NCBI GenBank assembly: GCA_963377175.1 | Contig: CAUJNA010003788.1 | Coordinates: forward strand, 40,085 to 104,084 | Direction of reading: 5' to 3' | Length of the DNA stretch: 64,000 nt | Origin: Effrenium voratum | Lineage: Eukaryota > Sar > Dinophyceae > Suessiales > Symbiodiniaceae | Shown here: piece by piece, positions 1-9,750 of the stretch | How the letters are laid out: each line of letters starts with the position of its first letter | Numbering within the stretch: position 1 is the first letter of the stretch | Position numbers and translations under genes: made by a program | The notes under the pieces: generated by a model | The model's database searches: none | What the model saw: only the letters and a program-made list of their open reading frames with translations | What the model was told of the DNA's origin: nothing

Positions 1-1684
1 ACTCACTGCTTGACTCACGGACGGATTGCTTCCGGCTGCAAGGACTTTGCCACCCAGTCTCGCCCGACAAGCAATCAAAAACAGCCGCTCCAGGCGGGGA
101 TGGATTGGTAACACTCCACAGTAAGTGAAACATGCTGAGCTCGCACACTACTATATCACGGTATCGGTATTTGATGACCCCTCTCATTTGGCAGGTTCCC
201 ACTTTGTCGTATTTGTGTTTGTCCGGAGGAGGTTGATTCCATAGAGGCTGGTGTTTGGCCTGTACTCTGACACTGGCTAGCATGGGAGGGAGGTTAGATG
301 CAACGCTACCGGCTCAATGCCAGGCTTTTGTCGAGGTCGAGACGAAAGAGGTGGATTTGTCATTCCAGGCGGCGTGACCGATTTTTTTGGCGCTATATGA
401 GCGCCTCTCACTTGTGGGTGAATATGGATGGCCATACTCCCCCAACTTTGTGGCCCTTTGAAGCGCTGGCCCCCAATTGATAGGGCCCGGCCTCGTTGGA
501 GGGAGCTTGGCCGGGTGACGAGTTCACACAAATTTGTATCGGCCTGATTGGGCTCCGTTTCGGGGTCAGTGTGTGCCGGTGTTTTACCGGGGGTCCCCAA
601 GAATCACAGGCCCCTTGGCCCCTTTTACGCGGTGCCCTGAATTTAAGGGCATGCCCAGGTACGTATTTTGAAGGTATGGAAGTACTATACCACTCATTAT
701 AGAGGATGGCATATACTGCAACTGCCTTGCAAACTTATTTTGGCATGTACTCCAAACTCATACCTCCGACACCCATCTGGGCAAATTATAGCGAGCTCAT
801 CCAAAGGCAACATTCGAGCTCATCCATGACGAAGGTTCCTTCCTTATTTCAGGTTTGCGATTGGTAGTAATCTGCACGGCCCTATACCTAAACATGGTGC
901 TGACAAATTTGTCCCTCACTTTGTCACCCTGCCCTGCTCACCTCTTTGGATGGGAGAGGCGCCGGCTGACCATGGACTGAAACGCAAGGAAATTCAAAGC
1001 AGGAGCTTAGATGTTCGTGAAACTGGCAACTTTTTTCGTTTCACCACGAGGGGACAGTGCAACACATCTCATTTTTTGTGGTCGGCTGCTTTTGTGCCCC
1101 TGGGTTCAAAGCCGACCATTCATTTGGGGCCGTCCAACTATTTGAAACATTCCCTTGTCCAAGGTCGCCGGCAGTTTGAAGGGTGGGCTGTGAGGTGGTG
1201 AAATGGTCCACGCAGCGTCCAGAGAGCTGAGGCCTCAGTGTGCGACAGTCCCCAGAGCGAGCAACCAGCTCGGGTCTGGATCCCCGAGTTTTTTGAGGGT
1301 ATCGTTTTTTGGGGTGGTAAAGGTGAAGAAATCGCATGGTCTGGCCCAACCTGGTTAGCAATTTTTGCCCAACGGTGCCTTGTTGTTTGAGAGGGAAGCC
1401 AAGAAACCATTTTTGAGGGGTCATCATTTGAGAAGCACACCCTTTGCGGTCCGACGACTATTTACAAGGTACCAACGGATTTGGGTCCCTTTGTGATTCC
1501 CCCATAATTTGTTGTTTTCCTGATTATGGTCAGCAGAGTTTGTGTTGGGGCCTTCCCCCACTTACCAGCCAGATAGGTGGCTCTCCTTTTGGATGGTTTG
1601 AAAGATGTTTAATGTCCAATGTGGATTTGTAAACGGGAGTCCCCCCCCCTCAACGATGGGGGCATGTGGAATAGTATCTTGAGG
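1..1684. other. Non-coding stretch, nothing recognised
   Basis: Only short open frames with no recognisable motifs occur here on either strand. The base composition is mixed, with T/G-rich patches. I see no RNA gene, repeat array or mobile-element end. Confidence 0.5.
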
Positions 1685-1890
1685 TGAGTTTCCATTTGAT
1701 TTAGTATTGGTAGACTTGAGTTTCCATTTGATTTAGTATTGCTGGAGCTTCCTTTTGAGATTTGGAACTGAGTTTGCATTTGATTTAGTATTGCTGGAGC
1801 TTCCTTTTCAGATTTGGAACTGAACTTGCATTTGATTTAGTATTGCTGGAGCTTCCTTTTGAAATTTGGAACTGAGTTTGCATTTGACTT
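1685..1890. repeat. 52-bp minisatellite, about four copies
   Basis: Imperfect tandem units begin at about 1685, 1716, 1768 and 1820, followed by a partial unit. Each starts TGAGTTTCCATTTGATTTAG or a close variant, and full units continue with TATTGCTGGAGCTTCCTTTT and a TTTGGAAC end. The first unit is shortened, and the copies differ from each other by a few substitutions. Confidence 0.85.
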
Positions 1891-1896
1891 TATTGT

Positions 1897-2192
1897 GAGG
1901 GCCCTTGGAATAAAGTCTCGGGCTTAAAATTTGGGGGCTTGAAGTACTACCCCCTTTGTGGGTTTGATGGTGGGCAGTTTTTAAACAAGAGACATGTAAG
2001 AAAACTTGAGTTTGGGCAAGGTCTGCAGTTTGGATTTTGGGGAGAAAGCAACAAGCTTCACCAGCATCAGCATCAGCATCAGCTGGGGTTGTGTGTGAGG
2101 TTGGCTAGGTTGTTAGCCAAGAGGTAACTGAGGGGCCCCTGGAAGAAAAGTCTTGGGCTTAAAATTTGGGGGCTTGAAGTACTACCCCCTTT
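1897..2192. repeat. Pair of dispersed ~62-bp direct repeats
   Basis: The segments at 1897-1957 and 2130-2192 are nearly the same. Both contain CTTAAAATTTGGGGGCTTGA followed by AGTACTACCCCCTTT, and they differ at a few positions and small indels. The spacer contains a short CAGCAT-type hexamer run near 2060-2085. No coding role is visible. Confidence 0.75.
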
Positions 2193-2486
2193 GGTGGTTG
2201 AGGAAAGAAGCAGGTGCCAAGAGCAAGGTGCCAAAGATCCAAGGACCAGGGCTGTCTATCTCTCCTTCTTCTTCCTGTCCTTTCTCTCTTTCTCTCTTCT
2301 TTTTTGTGACTTTTTGTGACTTTTTTTGGGTGACATTTTTTTTCATGGGCGGGGGGGGGGGCAGGGGCTTGTCTTTATTTCAGGTGCACTTATTAATTCT
2401 TTTGGGCCCCCCCAGTTGTTTTTATTACGGGTACAATGTTTAATCCCATTTGGACATGAAGTCCAACATACATGGAAGTGCACCAG

Positions 2487-2690
2487 TTGTTTTCCAAGAA
2501 AGAAATCATCTTCCGAAGGGGTCTGTGTGCGGAAGCGTGTTTGGGGGGCAGCACGGGCCGGCTGAATTGCAGGAGAGTAACCCAAAGGTTCACCGCCAAA
2601 TTGAAGTCGAAACCACCGTCAAAGCAGCTTGGATCTTTCCAAACTACGCCTATCTTGGTGAAACTGTCAAAAAGCGGCCCCGAAGACCCA
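2487..2690 (+). CDS. Candidate exon, function unknown
   Basis: An open frame without stops follows a CAG (acceptor-like) at 2484-2486 and ends before a GT at 2691. The translation is basic and varied (for example FSKKEIIFRRGLCAEACLGG near the start) and reads like protein. No family is recognised. It lies just upstream of the copia insertion, so it could be a host exon or the edge of an older element. An open frame of this size can also occur by chance. Confidence 0.2.
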
Positions 2691-2736
2691 GTGACCACGT
2701 TCTTCACAAAGAGAGATTCCATTTGCCCCACCCCCC

Positions 2737-3009
2737 TGTGTTTGGTTCACGGAACACTTGATCTCCTGCAACATTTGGCTTAAGGCCCCTTTTGTGTAAC
2801 ATTGCATCATTCATGATCGCGTGAAGCAAAAGAACCTTAGCAGGCCGCTTACAGGATTATCCACAAGACAATCCACCAGGGACAATCCATCCTCCAATCA
2901 TCCACAGTGGCATATTGGATTCTCTCCGGAATAGATCCAGGGACCAACACAACGACCTCTACTACCACAGGGTACCAGTTCCCTTCTGGGATAGGCACCT
3001 GGGGCCTCA
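2737..3009 (+). repeat. 5' LTR of copia element
   Basis: This 273-bp LTR begins TGTGTTTGGTTCACGG and ends GGGGCCTCA. Against the 3' LTR it differs by one T/C substitution (at 2781) and lacks two short insertions present in the 3' copy (TTAGC and AGTGGGC). The sequence after it, with TGG at 3015, could hold a primer-binding site, but I could not match it to a known tRNA 3' end. Confidence 0.9.
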
Positions 3010-3041
3010 ATTTGTGGTTTGCCGCAGAGATCCAAGGGAAG

Positions 3042-3764
3042 ATGTCATCCGATGGAGAAGGCTTCATGGAAGCCTATTCAAGTATGGCCAAAAACCCAGG
3101 CTATACGGAGGGAACACCAAATTTATCGATGACCGCCAAGCAGCCGCCATCGTACGACGGAAAAGTCAGCTGGTTCAGGTATGAAGAACTCGTGGACAAC
3201 TGGGTGACCATCACAACGGTGGAAGCACCCAAGAGAGGACCTCTGCTCAAAAGCAGATTGACCGGTGATGCATATATGTACAAGGCGGTCCTCCAAAACG
3301 ACCTTTTGCAAGATCCTGATGAAGGAGTCAACTATTTCAAGAACACGCTGAAGAAGTACTTTTTGAAAGGTGCGACCAACGTGTATCTGTACAGGCTCCT
3401 CAGTTTCTTCAACCATAGAAGGCAGAACCAAGATTTCCTCATTTTTACCTCAAAATTCGAAATCCTTCTTATGAGATTGAAGGCAGCATGGATGGACTTG
3501 ATGCCCGTTTTCAAGGCACAGTCCCCATCATTTCGACAGTCCGTACAGGACGCAGATGCAAGAACAATTGCTCGACATCAGCAAGCAGCCGGTGTTCGAG
3601 CACCGCCTCCAGCCCTGCTCAATGAGGATGATCCAGTAGTCCTCAGACAGTATATCCAAGGAATGCAGGACAGACAGCGGGACGCATTTCCCTTCGGGAA
3701 TAATCTCATTGCACAGTTTCCAATATTCAAAGTGAGCTGTCAGATGAGCACAGAGAGAGACTGA
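3042..3764 (+). CDS. gag: Copia Gag, N-terminal (capsid-like) part
   Basis: This is the structural protein of the element's particle. The open frame begins at 2907, inside the LTR, but the first ATG clearly past the LTR is at 3042 (MSSDGEGF), so I chose that. The segment around PSYDGKVSWFRYEELVDNW and RGPLLKSRLTGDAY is a pattern I associate with Gag of dinoflagellate copia elements. The frame breaks near 3725: the next frame reads ELSDEHRERLTSAM and runs straight into the following ORF, so one single-base indel separates two halves of one protein. No zinc knuckle is seen in this half. Confidence 0.75.
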   Translation: MSSDGEGFMEAYSSMAKNPGYTEGTPNLSMTAKQPPSYDGKVSWFRYEELVDNWVTITTVEAPKRGPLLKSRLTGDAYMYKAVLQNDLLQDPDEGVNYFKNTLKKYFLKGATNVYLYRLLSFFNHRRQNQDFLIFTSKFEILLMRLKAAWMDLMPVFKAQSPSFRQSVQDADARTIARHQQAAGVRAPPPALLNEDDPVVLRQYIQGMQDRQRDAFPFGNNLIAQFPIFKVSCQMSTERD

Positions 3765-3772
3765 CAAGTGCA

Positions 3773-4459
3773 ATGTCATTGAGAAACATCTCATTAGAAA
3801 ACTACTCCTATGAAATGCTGAAGACGCACTACCATGAACTCTTCATCACGACGAGGACATCAATCCAAGATCCATCCATCCGACCTCAAGGAGGCAACCG
3901 AAGCAACACCTTCTTCATCATCGAGCAAGGTGAACACGAAGGAAAAGAAGGCTTCTGGGTTGAGGATGAAGAAGGACTTGAAGGATTCATGTCAAACAAC
4001 GATGAAGAGACGTTCTGGGTCCTCGAGGAGAACGATGCGTTCATAGCAAGAAAAGTGTCGGGACGGAACTTCAAGTTCAAGAAGAGAAAAGGAAAAGGAA
4101 AATCAGGAAACAAAAAGGGCAGTCACCAACGAGGTGGTTTTAAACCCTTCAGAAAAAGCGGTTCTGGCGGAAAGGCCAATATGGCCAGCGAAAACTATGA
4201 TCCCTACGACCAGGCATATTGGGGAAAAGGCAAAGGAAAGAAGGGAAAGAAAGGAAAATCAAAATTCCAATATCCCTGTGATGGAAACAAAGGTTATCCA
4301 TCCTATGAGAGTGGCAAAGGAAAGAGCGGACAGGAGAAAGGAAAATCCAAGACGTTCGCAGCCACCGCAGAGAAGACGGAGGAGCAGCCCGCCATCCAGC
4401 AGACTGCATCATCCATAGAGCCTACCTATGCCGGTTGGACAGACCAAGACTGGGATTAA
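3773..4459 (+). CDS. gag: Copia Gag, C-terminal Lys/Gly-rich part
   Basis: This is a continuation of Gag after a frameshift. It has an acidic middle, then a Lys/Gly-rich nucleic-acid-binding tail with repeated GKGKGKKGKKGKSK-type runs in place of a CCHC knuckle, and an acidic/aromatic end (GWTDQDWD). It stops at a TAA at 4457-4459, but the same frame continues beyond the stop as WTWNEHGWYSSHE and joins the protease-integrase ORF. The stop is therefore either a point mutation or a read-through site between Gag and Pol. The N-terminal methionine given here is simply the first in this frame. Confidence 0.75.
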   Translation: MSLRNISLENYSYEMLKTHYHELFITTRTSIQDPSIRPQGGNRSNTFFIIEQGEHEGKEGFWVEDEEGLEGFMSNNDEETFWVLEENDAFIARKVSGRNFKFKKRKGKGKSGNKKGSHQRGGFKPFRKSGSGGKANMASENYDPYDQAYWGKGKGKKGKKGKSKFQYPCDGNKGYPSYESGKGKSGQEKGKSKTFAATAEKTEEQPAIQQTASSIEPTYAGWTDQDWD

Positions 4460-4522
4460 TGGACATGGAACGAACATGGCTGGTACTCATCCCATGAGAC
4501 ATCCAGCACAGGACAAGCGTTA

Positions 4523-6550
4523 ATGGCATTCCATGATGCATATGAGCATCCTGGGAAAAAGGCCATCCACGAGAAGCTGATCCAATCAGATACAGTTTCA
4601 GAACACAATCTGTCCGTCACAACAAATCACAGCCTTCTGGCAACAAAGCTGATGGCGCCTGTCATCAACCCTCAGCACAACCCGACCTATGCGATTCTGG
4701 ACAATGGATGTACCAGATCTATGGGCAGCTGGCATGCAATCCAGCGTTTTACTCAGGCCATCGAACCAATGAAGGACATCATCTCCTATGAGTACATCCC
4801 GGCCGAGACCAAGTTCACTTTTGCAAACGGAGAGACCGCCAGGGTAAATTGGACCCTGCATCTTCGATATCACACAACTCCTCCACGCAGTACCAACATC
4901 GACGTCCTTGAACAAGGAACTGTACCGATCCTTCTCAGCATCAGCCAGATGCGGAACCTCTACATGACCATCGAGCACACACCTCAATGTGACAAGACAC
5001 GCAAAGCCTTTGGCATGAACCGTCAAGCAGTTCCAGCCTCCGGTACAGGACATGCACTCGTCGATCTCGCTGGAGTTGCAAGAGTGAAGGCGCATGGAGA
5101 AATTGCTCACAAGGGCCTCACCAACTATGTCTATGACGATGATAACAGCATCAAGTTCCCCTCCGGGGATCTCACCAAGAGCGAAACTGTTTGTGCAGCA
5201 AAATCATCCGAGACAAAGGAGGACCTAGCAACTCCTAAGATCATTGGGTCTCAAAAGCAGGACCATTGGATCCTTGACAAGAAGAACAAGCAGCTCATCC
5301 GTGTGCCCCGAAAGGCGCTGTTCACACCAAATGGAGCCAAGGAATGTCCAATCAATCCTGATCACATTAGCCGAGAACGTACTACGGAAATCATTGATGC
5401 ATCCGCAGGTGGAGATCCAAACATTTTAGAAGACAATTGGAGACTTACATCCCAGGCAAATAAACCGATGATTAACCTGTGGACAGGTAAGACCATTTTC
5501 ACCTTCGCGGACAATTCGCTTAAGGACGAAGAAGCAGGTTCAGGATCGGCAGCAGACAGGATCATCGACAAGAGGGGCCGGTCGACTATTGAGCCAGATC
5601 CTTTCGCACCATCCTCAAATCCCGAAGAGTTGAAGAAACTCCACCTGCAGCATCATCACATGACAACAGATCAATTTCGATTCAGAACCCGAGCACTTCA
5701 TTTGCCGAAATCAACATTCGATCTTTTTGACAAAAACCGAAGTGAGTGTGAAGTTTGCCAAGCGGCAAAGCATGCACCATCACGAAGCAAAACAAGTGGA
5801 CTTCGAGCGGACACCTTTGGTGACATGACATTCATTGATCACTGTCAAGTTCCTCTTGGAACAGGAGAACACATCATTGTTTTTGTCATCCTGGATGGAG
5901 CAACAACATTGCTCACTGCAGAGGCAGTGACAACTACGCAAGAAGCCGAGAACATCACTGTCCTCAGGAACTATTTTGACCAGTACCACTTGCAGCCCAA
6001 ATCAGTTGTCGCAGATCAAGCCTTCATGACAGATACATGGGAACATTTCTATCAGTCCCTTGACATCACACCGATATCCTTGGGACCGAATACACCATGG
6101 CCAAATCGAGCTGAAGCAGTTCGACTCCTGAAGGCACAACTCAAGATCACGCTAAGTTCCATCAAGGCAGGTACAGCACCTGCAACACTGAAGAAAGTGA
6201 CATACAGGCAGCTAGTGAAGGCCGCTGCAACTCGGAATCAGACCGTCACCTACGGGGGTGTAACACCATTGGAGCTCGCATTCGGAAGACGACCAGCAGA
6301 TCTCATCCAACTCGATGTCGCAACACCAACTCAGTTGACGACTGACAGGAATGAAGAAGAGCTGACAGCCATCCAGATCAAGCAGCTGTCAAAGCAAGCT
6401 TTCCAAGAAGCACGTCAAGCCGAAGACATCCGACGAGACCTTGCTCAAAATCTCCGAATGAGTTCTAAGCCTCTTCAGGTGAAGGACAAGGTATCCACCA
6501 CTGGCAGGAAGACAAATCCAAGATTCGTTCCGATGGAAGCATATGGCTAA
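4523..6550 (+). CDS. pol: Copia Pol: aspartic protease and integrase
   Basis: The frame is open for 675 residues and is the same frame as the Gag tail. The retroviral-type aspartic protease site is seen as ILDNGCTRSMGS near residue 58; the usual D-T/S-G triad reads DNG. An integrase zinc-binding module follows near residues 372-415, with His residues in LHLQHHHM and the Cys pair CEVC. The integrase core has Asp in FIDHCQV, Asp in VADQAF and Glu in NRAEAV, a plausible D,D,E triad, so this ORF looks intact apart from its ends. It ends at 6550 because of a frameshift near 6530; a neighbouring frame continues as WLKGKVISILILG. The protein would cut the polyprotein and insert cDNA into the genome. 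Confidence 0.88.
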   Translation: MAFHDAYEHPGKKAIHEKLIQSDTVSEHNLSVTTNHSLLATKLMAPVINPQHNPTYAILDNGCTRSMGSWHAIQRFTQAIEPMKDIISYEYIPAETKFTFANGETARVNWTLHLRYHTTPPRSTNIDVLEQGTVPILLSISQMRNLYMTIEHTPQCDKTRKAFGMNRQAVPASGTGHALVDLAGVARVKAHGEIAHKGLTNYVYDDDNSIKFPSGDLTKSETVCAAKSSETKEDLATPKIIGSQKQDHWILDKKNKQLIRVPRKALFTPNGAKECPINPDHISRERTTEIIDASAGGDPNILEDNWRLTSQANKPMINLWTGKTIFTFADNSLKDEEAGSGSAADRIIDKRGRSTIEPDPFAPSSNPEELKKLHLQHHHMTTDQFRFRTRALHLPKSTFDLFDKNRSECEVCQAAKHAPSRSKTSGLRADTFGDMTFIDHCQVPLGTGEHIIVFVILDGATTLLTAEAVTTTQEAENITVLRNYFDQYHLQPKSVVADQAFMTDTWEHFYQSLDITPISLGPNTPWPNRAEAVRLLKAQLKITLSSIKAGTAPATLKKVTYRQLVKAAATRNQTVTYGGVTPLELAFGRRPADLIQLDVATPTQLTTDRNEEELTAIQIKQLSKQAFQEARQAEDIRRDLAQNLRMSSKPLQVKDKVSTTGRKTNPRFVPMEAYG

Positions 6551-6570
6551 AAGGAAAGGTCATTTCCATT

Positions 6571-6954
6571 TTGATCTTGGGACTCATCAAGGTTAACATG
6601 ACGAAGCTCAGGAAGGATGAAACCATCCCTCCGGGGAAACTTGGAATTGATCTTCTATTACCAGAAGAGCGAGAATCCTTGCAAAAGCAGCAACCAGGCT
6701 CCTCTGCAGATACCAAGAAAAAGGAATCATCCGCACCAGCTCCTAAGCCAAGATCCTCAGTGCCATTACGTATCGCGGGAAAAACAACTCCAAAACCTGT
6801 AGTACCTCATCCAGCAGAGAACATGTTCGTCGAGGACCTCACATCCATTCCTGAACAAGCACATTGGAATTGTGCACGTAAGGGAAAGATCCACGTTCTA
6901 GCTCTTTGCAGGAAGTGCCAGATTCAGTCAATGCTGTGCACTATCAGGTCCTAA
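6571..6954 (+). CDS. pol: Copia Pol: integrase C-terminal tail and linker
   Basis: After a frameshift the polyprotein continues with KVNMTKLRKDETIPPGKLG, an integrase-tail sequence, then a Lys/Pro-rich stretch (SSAPAPKPRSSVP) leading towards the methyltransferase-like module. There is no catalytic motif. The frame is lost again near 6950, where a neighbouring frame reads VDIRTGFDVMTLKGRD into the next ORF. Confidence 0.6.
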   Translation: MILGLIKVNMTKLRKDETIPPGKLGIDLLLPEERESLQKQQPGSSADTKKKESSAPAPKPRSSVPLRIAGKTTPKPVVPHPAENMFVEDLTSIPEQAHWNCARKGKIHVLALCRKCQIQSMLCTIRS

Positions 6955-6994
6955 GGTTGGGACTCACGTAGACATCCGCACAGGATTCGATGTA

Positions 6995-7408
6995 ATGACA
7001 TTGAAGGGACGAGACATGGTCATGGAGATCATCAGAGAACAAGCACCTGATGTCATCCTAATGGCACCGGTCTGTGGACCATGGTCAAATATGCAGAACA
7101 TCCAACAAGACCAACAAAAGGTTGGGGAAAAGCGGAGACGCTACCTTCCCATGGTTGAATTTGTGGCATCCATTGCGCGATATGAGTTGAAGCACAGAAG
7201 ATACTTCATCATCGAAAATCCTCAGACACCCAGGATATGGTACCTGAAATGCATGCAACAATTGTTTTCAGATCCGTCCGTGACCTGGGAGATTTCCATT
7301 TCTGTGCATACGGACTTAACCTTAATCCGGGCTCAGAAGTCTCAAGCCCACGAGCTTGATGCACTGTTTACCTTCCGAGGTCATGAGACCGATCTTCAGA
7401 AGGTGTAA
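6995..7408 (+). CDS. Copia Pol: DNA-methyltransferase-like module
   Basis: The segment carries LMAPVCGPWSNMQ, which resembles catalytic motif IV (the Pro-Cys loop) of C5-cytosine methyltransferases, and about 55 residues later YFIIENPQTPRIW, which resembles motif VI (ENV). The usual PPC is PVC here, and no clear AdoMet-binding motif I (FxGxG) or motifs VIII-X are present. I read it as a reduced methyltransferase fold between integrase and RT, an arrangement I recall as common in dinoflagellate copia elements. Activity is doubtful: it may be structural or a relic. Frameshifts interrupt both ends. Alternatives are an unrelated Rossmann-like fold or another methyltransferase class. Confidence 0.6.
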   Translation: MTLKGRDMVMEIIREQAPDVILMAPVCGPWSNMQNIQQDQQKVGEKRRRYLPMVEFVASIARYELKHRRYFIIENPQTPRIWYLKCMQQLFSDPSVTWEISISVHTDLTLIRAQKSQAHELDALFTFRGHETDLQKV

Positions 7409-7685
7409 AACTGGGAAAGGAGATGGAAGCCATTGACAAGGAGTTCAACATGACCAGCAGCAGTCTTGCAGTCAGAATCCAAGACCTGCCGTTCAACAAG
7501 GACGTTCAACCATGAGTCATCCAGGATCCGCTAGTTCAGAAGTTCCAGAAGACGATGAAGCAGTACCCACCTGGGACTGAAATCGATATCTTCAAGCAAG
7601 ATCCTAATGACTGGCGATGTCAGAACATGTGGAATGGCTGTAAGAAGTTGAGACAATTGTGCATCTCATCCACTCAGTATGATGC

Positions 7686-8831
7686 ATGCACCGCATACGT
7701 CCACACATTGGCATCAATATGCCTATTACGTCACCTCCGGACGATGCAATCATATCCTTCTGGCAGCCTGATCAGCTGAATAGAATTTGGGTCTTGCCTG
7801 CATCAAAATGCAATTGGGAGAAGTATGATCCGAAGACTTGGCATGCTGTGATGTTTTCATCCATTCATCAGTCGTTCACCGATGCGCCGGCTATCAGGCC
7901 GATGCCCATCGAGACGGATCCATTGGATCCAACAGATGAACCTCAACAACCTGACACTCAGCAGCCACCTGATCAACCGGACCATCCCATGCCTGATCCA
8001 AGACCTCCAACGCCACCGGACGAGAACATGTCAGATCCTCCTCCGGATCCTCCACATCAGCCTGATCATCCCATGCCGCCAGCACCACGCAGTGTGTCAC
8101 CAGACAGTCCAGTGGATCCTCCACTACCGCCACACGACAAGCCTGGCGGAGGAGATGCAGCGCTTAAACGGCAAAAACAGTCCATTTCATCCTCAAGTGG
8201 ACTCAATCGACTGGGGGGTGATGTCTCTTTGCCGTCACAGTCGCAATCATCTCAGCCAATTCTTCCGACTGTCGTGGTACCTTCACCACCTGCAATTCTT
8301 ACAAATCCCGAAGCAGAAGACCAAGATGAAGATCTTGAACTGCCAACACTTGCGCAAGAAGAAACAACCGGCAGTCCATCAAAGAAGCAGAAGACTGGGA
8401 AGAAGAAGAAGAAGCCAGATGACAATGATGAGTCACCTGGGCATTCTCCAAGACATGATCCTGCATCTTCATCCAATTATAATCCGAACAATCCAGCGAA
8501 TTTGCCGGTCCATTTTGAAAGTGAGGAAGAACTGATTCCTCATGTTCCAACCTCATCCGGCACTGGAAGTTCAGAAAGAACCATGAGATACACTGACCAG
8601 GAAGATGGAGATTCAGAAGACTCTCAGAGGACCAGATCCTACGATGATCACCAAGCTGATCTCGTTCTAGATGAAGCGCATTGGTCACTCATGACAGCCG
8701 AACAGAAGATCTGTGCGAACACCGGATCCTTTACGGTTCCAAGAGATATCGAAGGCAACCCTGCCGATGCGGATTCTCTCATCAGAAATACACAGATCAG
8801 AATCATGTTGACCAGTTTTGCAAGAACATGA
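7686..8831 (+). CDS. Copia Pol: proline-rich and acidic linker
   Basis: This 381-residue frame starts with a short ordered segment (IISFWQPDQLNRIWVLPASK) and then runs through many PDPPxPP-type repeats and a Lys-rich patch (KKQKTGKKKKKPDD). It ends in a Ser/Asp/Glu-rich tail and a final region leading into RT (LDEAHWSLMTAEQK). It is a disordered spacer between the methyltransferase-like module and the RT. Low-complexity linkers are common at this place in long copia polyproteins. The frame is lost near 8830, and a neighbouring frame continues for a short way (QFCKNMTDDDRALL). Confidence 0.6.
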   Translation: MHRIRPHIGINMPITSPPDDAIISFWQPDQLNRIWVLPASKCNWEKYDPKTWHAVMFSSIHQSFTDAPAIRPMPIETDPLDPTDEPQQPDTQQPPDQPDHPMPDPRPPTPPDENMSDPPPDPPHQPDHPMPPAPRSVSPDSPVDPPLPPHDKPGGGDAALKRQKQSISSSSGLNRLGGDVSLPSQSQSSQPILPTVVVPSPPAILTNPEAEDQDEDLELPTLAQEETTGSPSKKQKTGKKKKKPDDNDESPGHSPRHDPASSSNYNPNNPANLPVHFESEEELIPHVPTSSGTGSSERTMRYTDQEDGDSEDSQRTRSYDDHQADLVLDEAHWSLMTAEQKICANTGSFTVPRDIEGNPADADSLIRNTQIRIMLTSFART

Positions 8832-9017
8832 CCGACGATGACCGTGCACTCTTAGTTCTGTATTCATCCAAGCAAGAATCCTTGAAGGCTTCATGCATCC
8901 ACATCCGCACTCATTGGCAAGAAGCGGAAGGAAGCTACGGCCACGGAAATAAGAGCTTATTAGAAGCAATTCCTAGAAGCCAAGCAGCTTGAGTGCAAAT
9001 CATGGCTTGACAATGAA

Positions 9018-9485
9018 GTGTTCGACTTAGTCGATACACGCAAGATTCAGGTCAGGAACTGGGTCACCGGTCGCTGGGTTCTTACCCTGAAGCGAGACAA
9101 GGATGGTAACTTCCTGAAGACCAAGGCTCGCTGGGTCCTCCGAGGCTTCCAAGACAAGCAGAAGAATGATCAGCAGACAGACAGTCCTGCTGCATCCAGG
9201 AGTGGTTTCCGCCTTGCAATCCAAGCAGCCTCAAATAAAGGCTGGAATATATTCCACATGGATTTGAAGACAGCATTTCTCCAAGGCGAAGCATACGATC
9301 AGTCTCGTGACATTATTTGTCAGATACCTCCTGAAATGGGATATCCACCACACACTGGAGCGCGCATGAAGAAGCCTGCCTACGGGCTAAATGACGCACC
9401 CCGCAGATGGTGGAACATCCTTGACTCGGCACTTCGTTCATACGAATCGACAAGTTCATGGAGCACTGTCTCTTCATGTAGATGA
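9018..9485 (+). CDS. pol: Copia reverse transcriptase, N-terminal half
   Basis: This is the fingers and palm start of a copia-type RT. RWVLTLKRDKDG and KARWVLRGFQD are the usual entry motifs, FHMDLKTAFLQGE contains the first catalytic Asp (motif A), and KKPAYGLNDAPRRWW is motif B. The frame is preceded by a neighbouring-frame stretch ending in a CKSWLDNEVF-like sequence. At the 3' end the reading frame shifts around 9450-9480. The distance from motif B to the YxDD-type motif in the next frame is much shorter than in normal copia RTs, so an internal segment appears deleted. Confidence 0.85.
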   Translation: MFDLVDTRKIQVRNWVTGRWVLTLKRDKDGNFLKTKARWVLRGFQDKQKNDQQTDSPAASRSGFRLAIQAASNKGWNIFHMDLKTAFLQGEAYDQSRDIICQIPPEMGYPPHTGARMKKPAYGLNDAPRRWWNILDSALRSYESTSSWSTVSSCR

Positions 9486-9750
9486 TCTTCTTATGACGGG
9501 GGATGACGTGTTTGAGAAAATCATGGGACGACTTCGGAAAGATTTTCAGGTTGGTTCCGAGGACAAAAATGATTGCCTCTTCGTAGGACAGCGCATCCAA
9601 TGGAAGCAAGATGACAAGCACGGTTGGTACATCAATGTCCATCAGAATGTTGCCATCGACGAACTTCAGGAGATCACTTTTGACAAACACCTGAAGGACG
9701 ACACTCCTCTTACTCCACAAATGCATACTGCATACAGAAGTGTCCTATAG
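9457..9750 (+). CDS. pol: Copia reverse transcriptase, C-terminal part (VDD box)
   Basis: The frame carries LSLHVDDLLMTGDD, the RT active-site motif C (HVDD), followed by a palm/thumb-like stretch (KDFQVGSEDKNDCLFVGQRI). It overlaps the preceding RT ORF in another frame. It ends at a TAG at 9748-9750, just after a one-base shift; the adjacent frame continues as PIGQINWLQSRTQFHIGF. Confidence 0.8.
   Translation, partial: HGALSLHVDDLLMTGDDVFEKIMGRLRKDFQVGSEDKNDCLFVGQRIQWKQDDKHGWYINVHQNVAIDELQEITFDKHLKDDTPLTPQMHTAYRSVL

Noticed and set aside
3015..3033. Primer-binding site after the 5' LTR
   Set aside because: A TGG lies six bases after the LTR, but the following bases match no tRNA 3' end that I know, so it is not annotated.
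2907..3041. Gag start inside the 5' LTR
   Set aside because: The ATG at 2907 lies in the LTR and its translation is Thr/Gly-rich without Gag features; the ATG at 3042 is downstream of the LTR.
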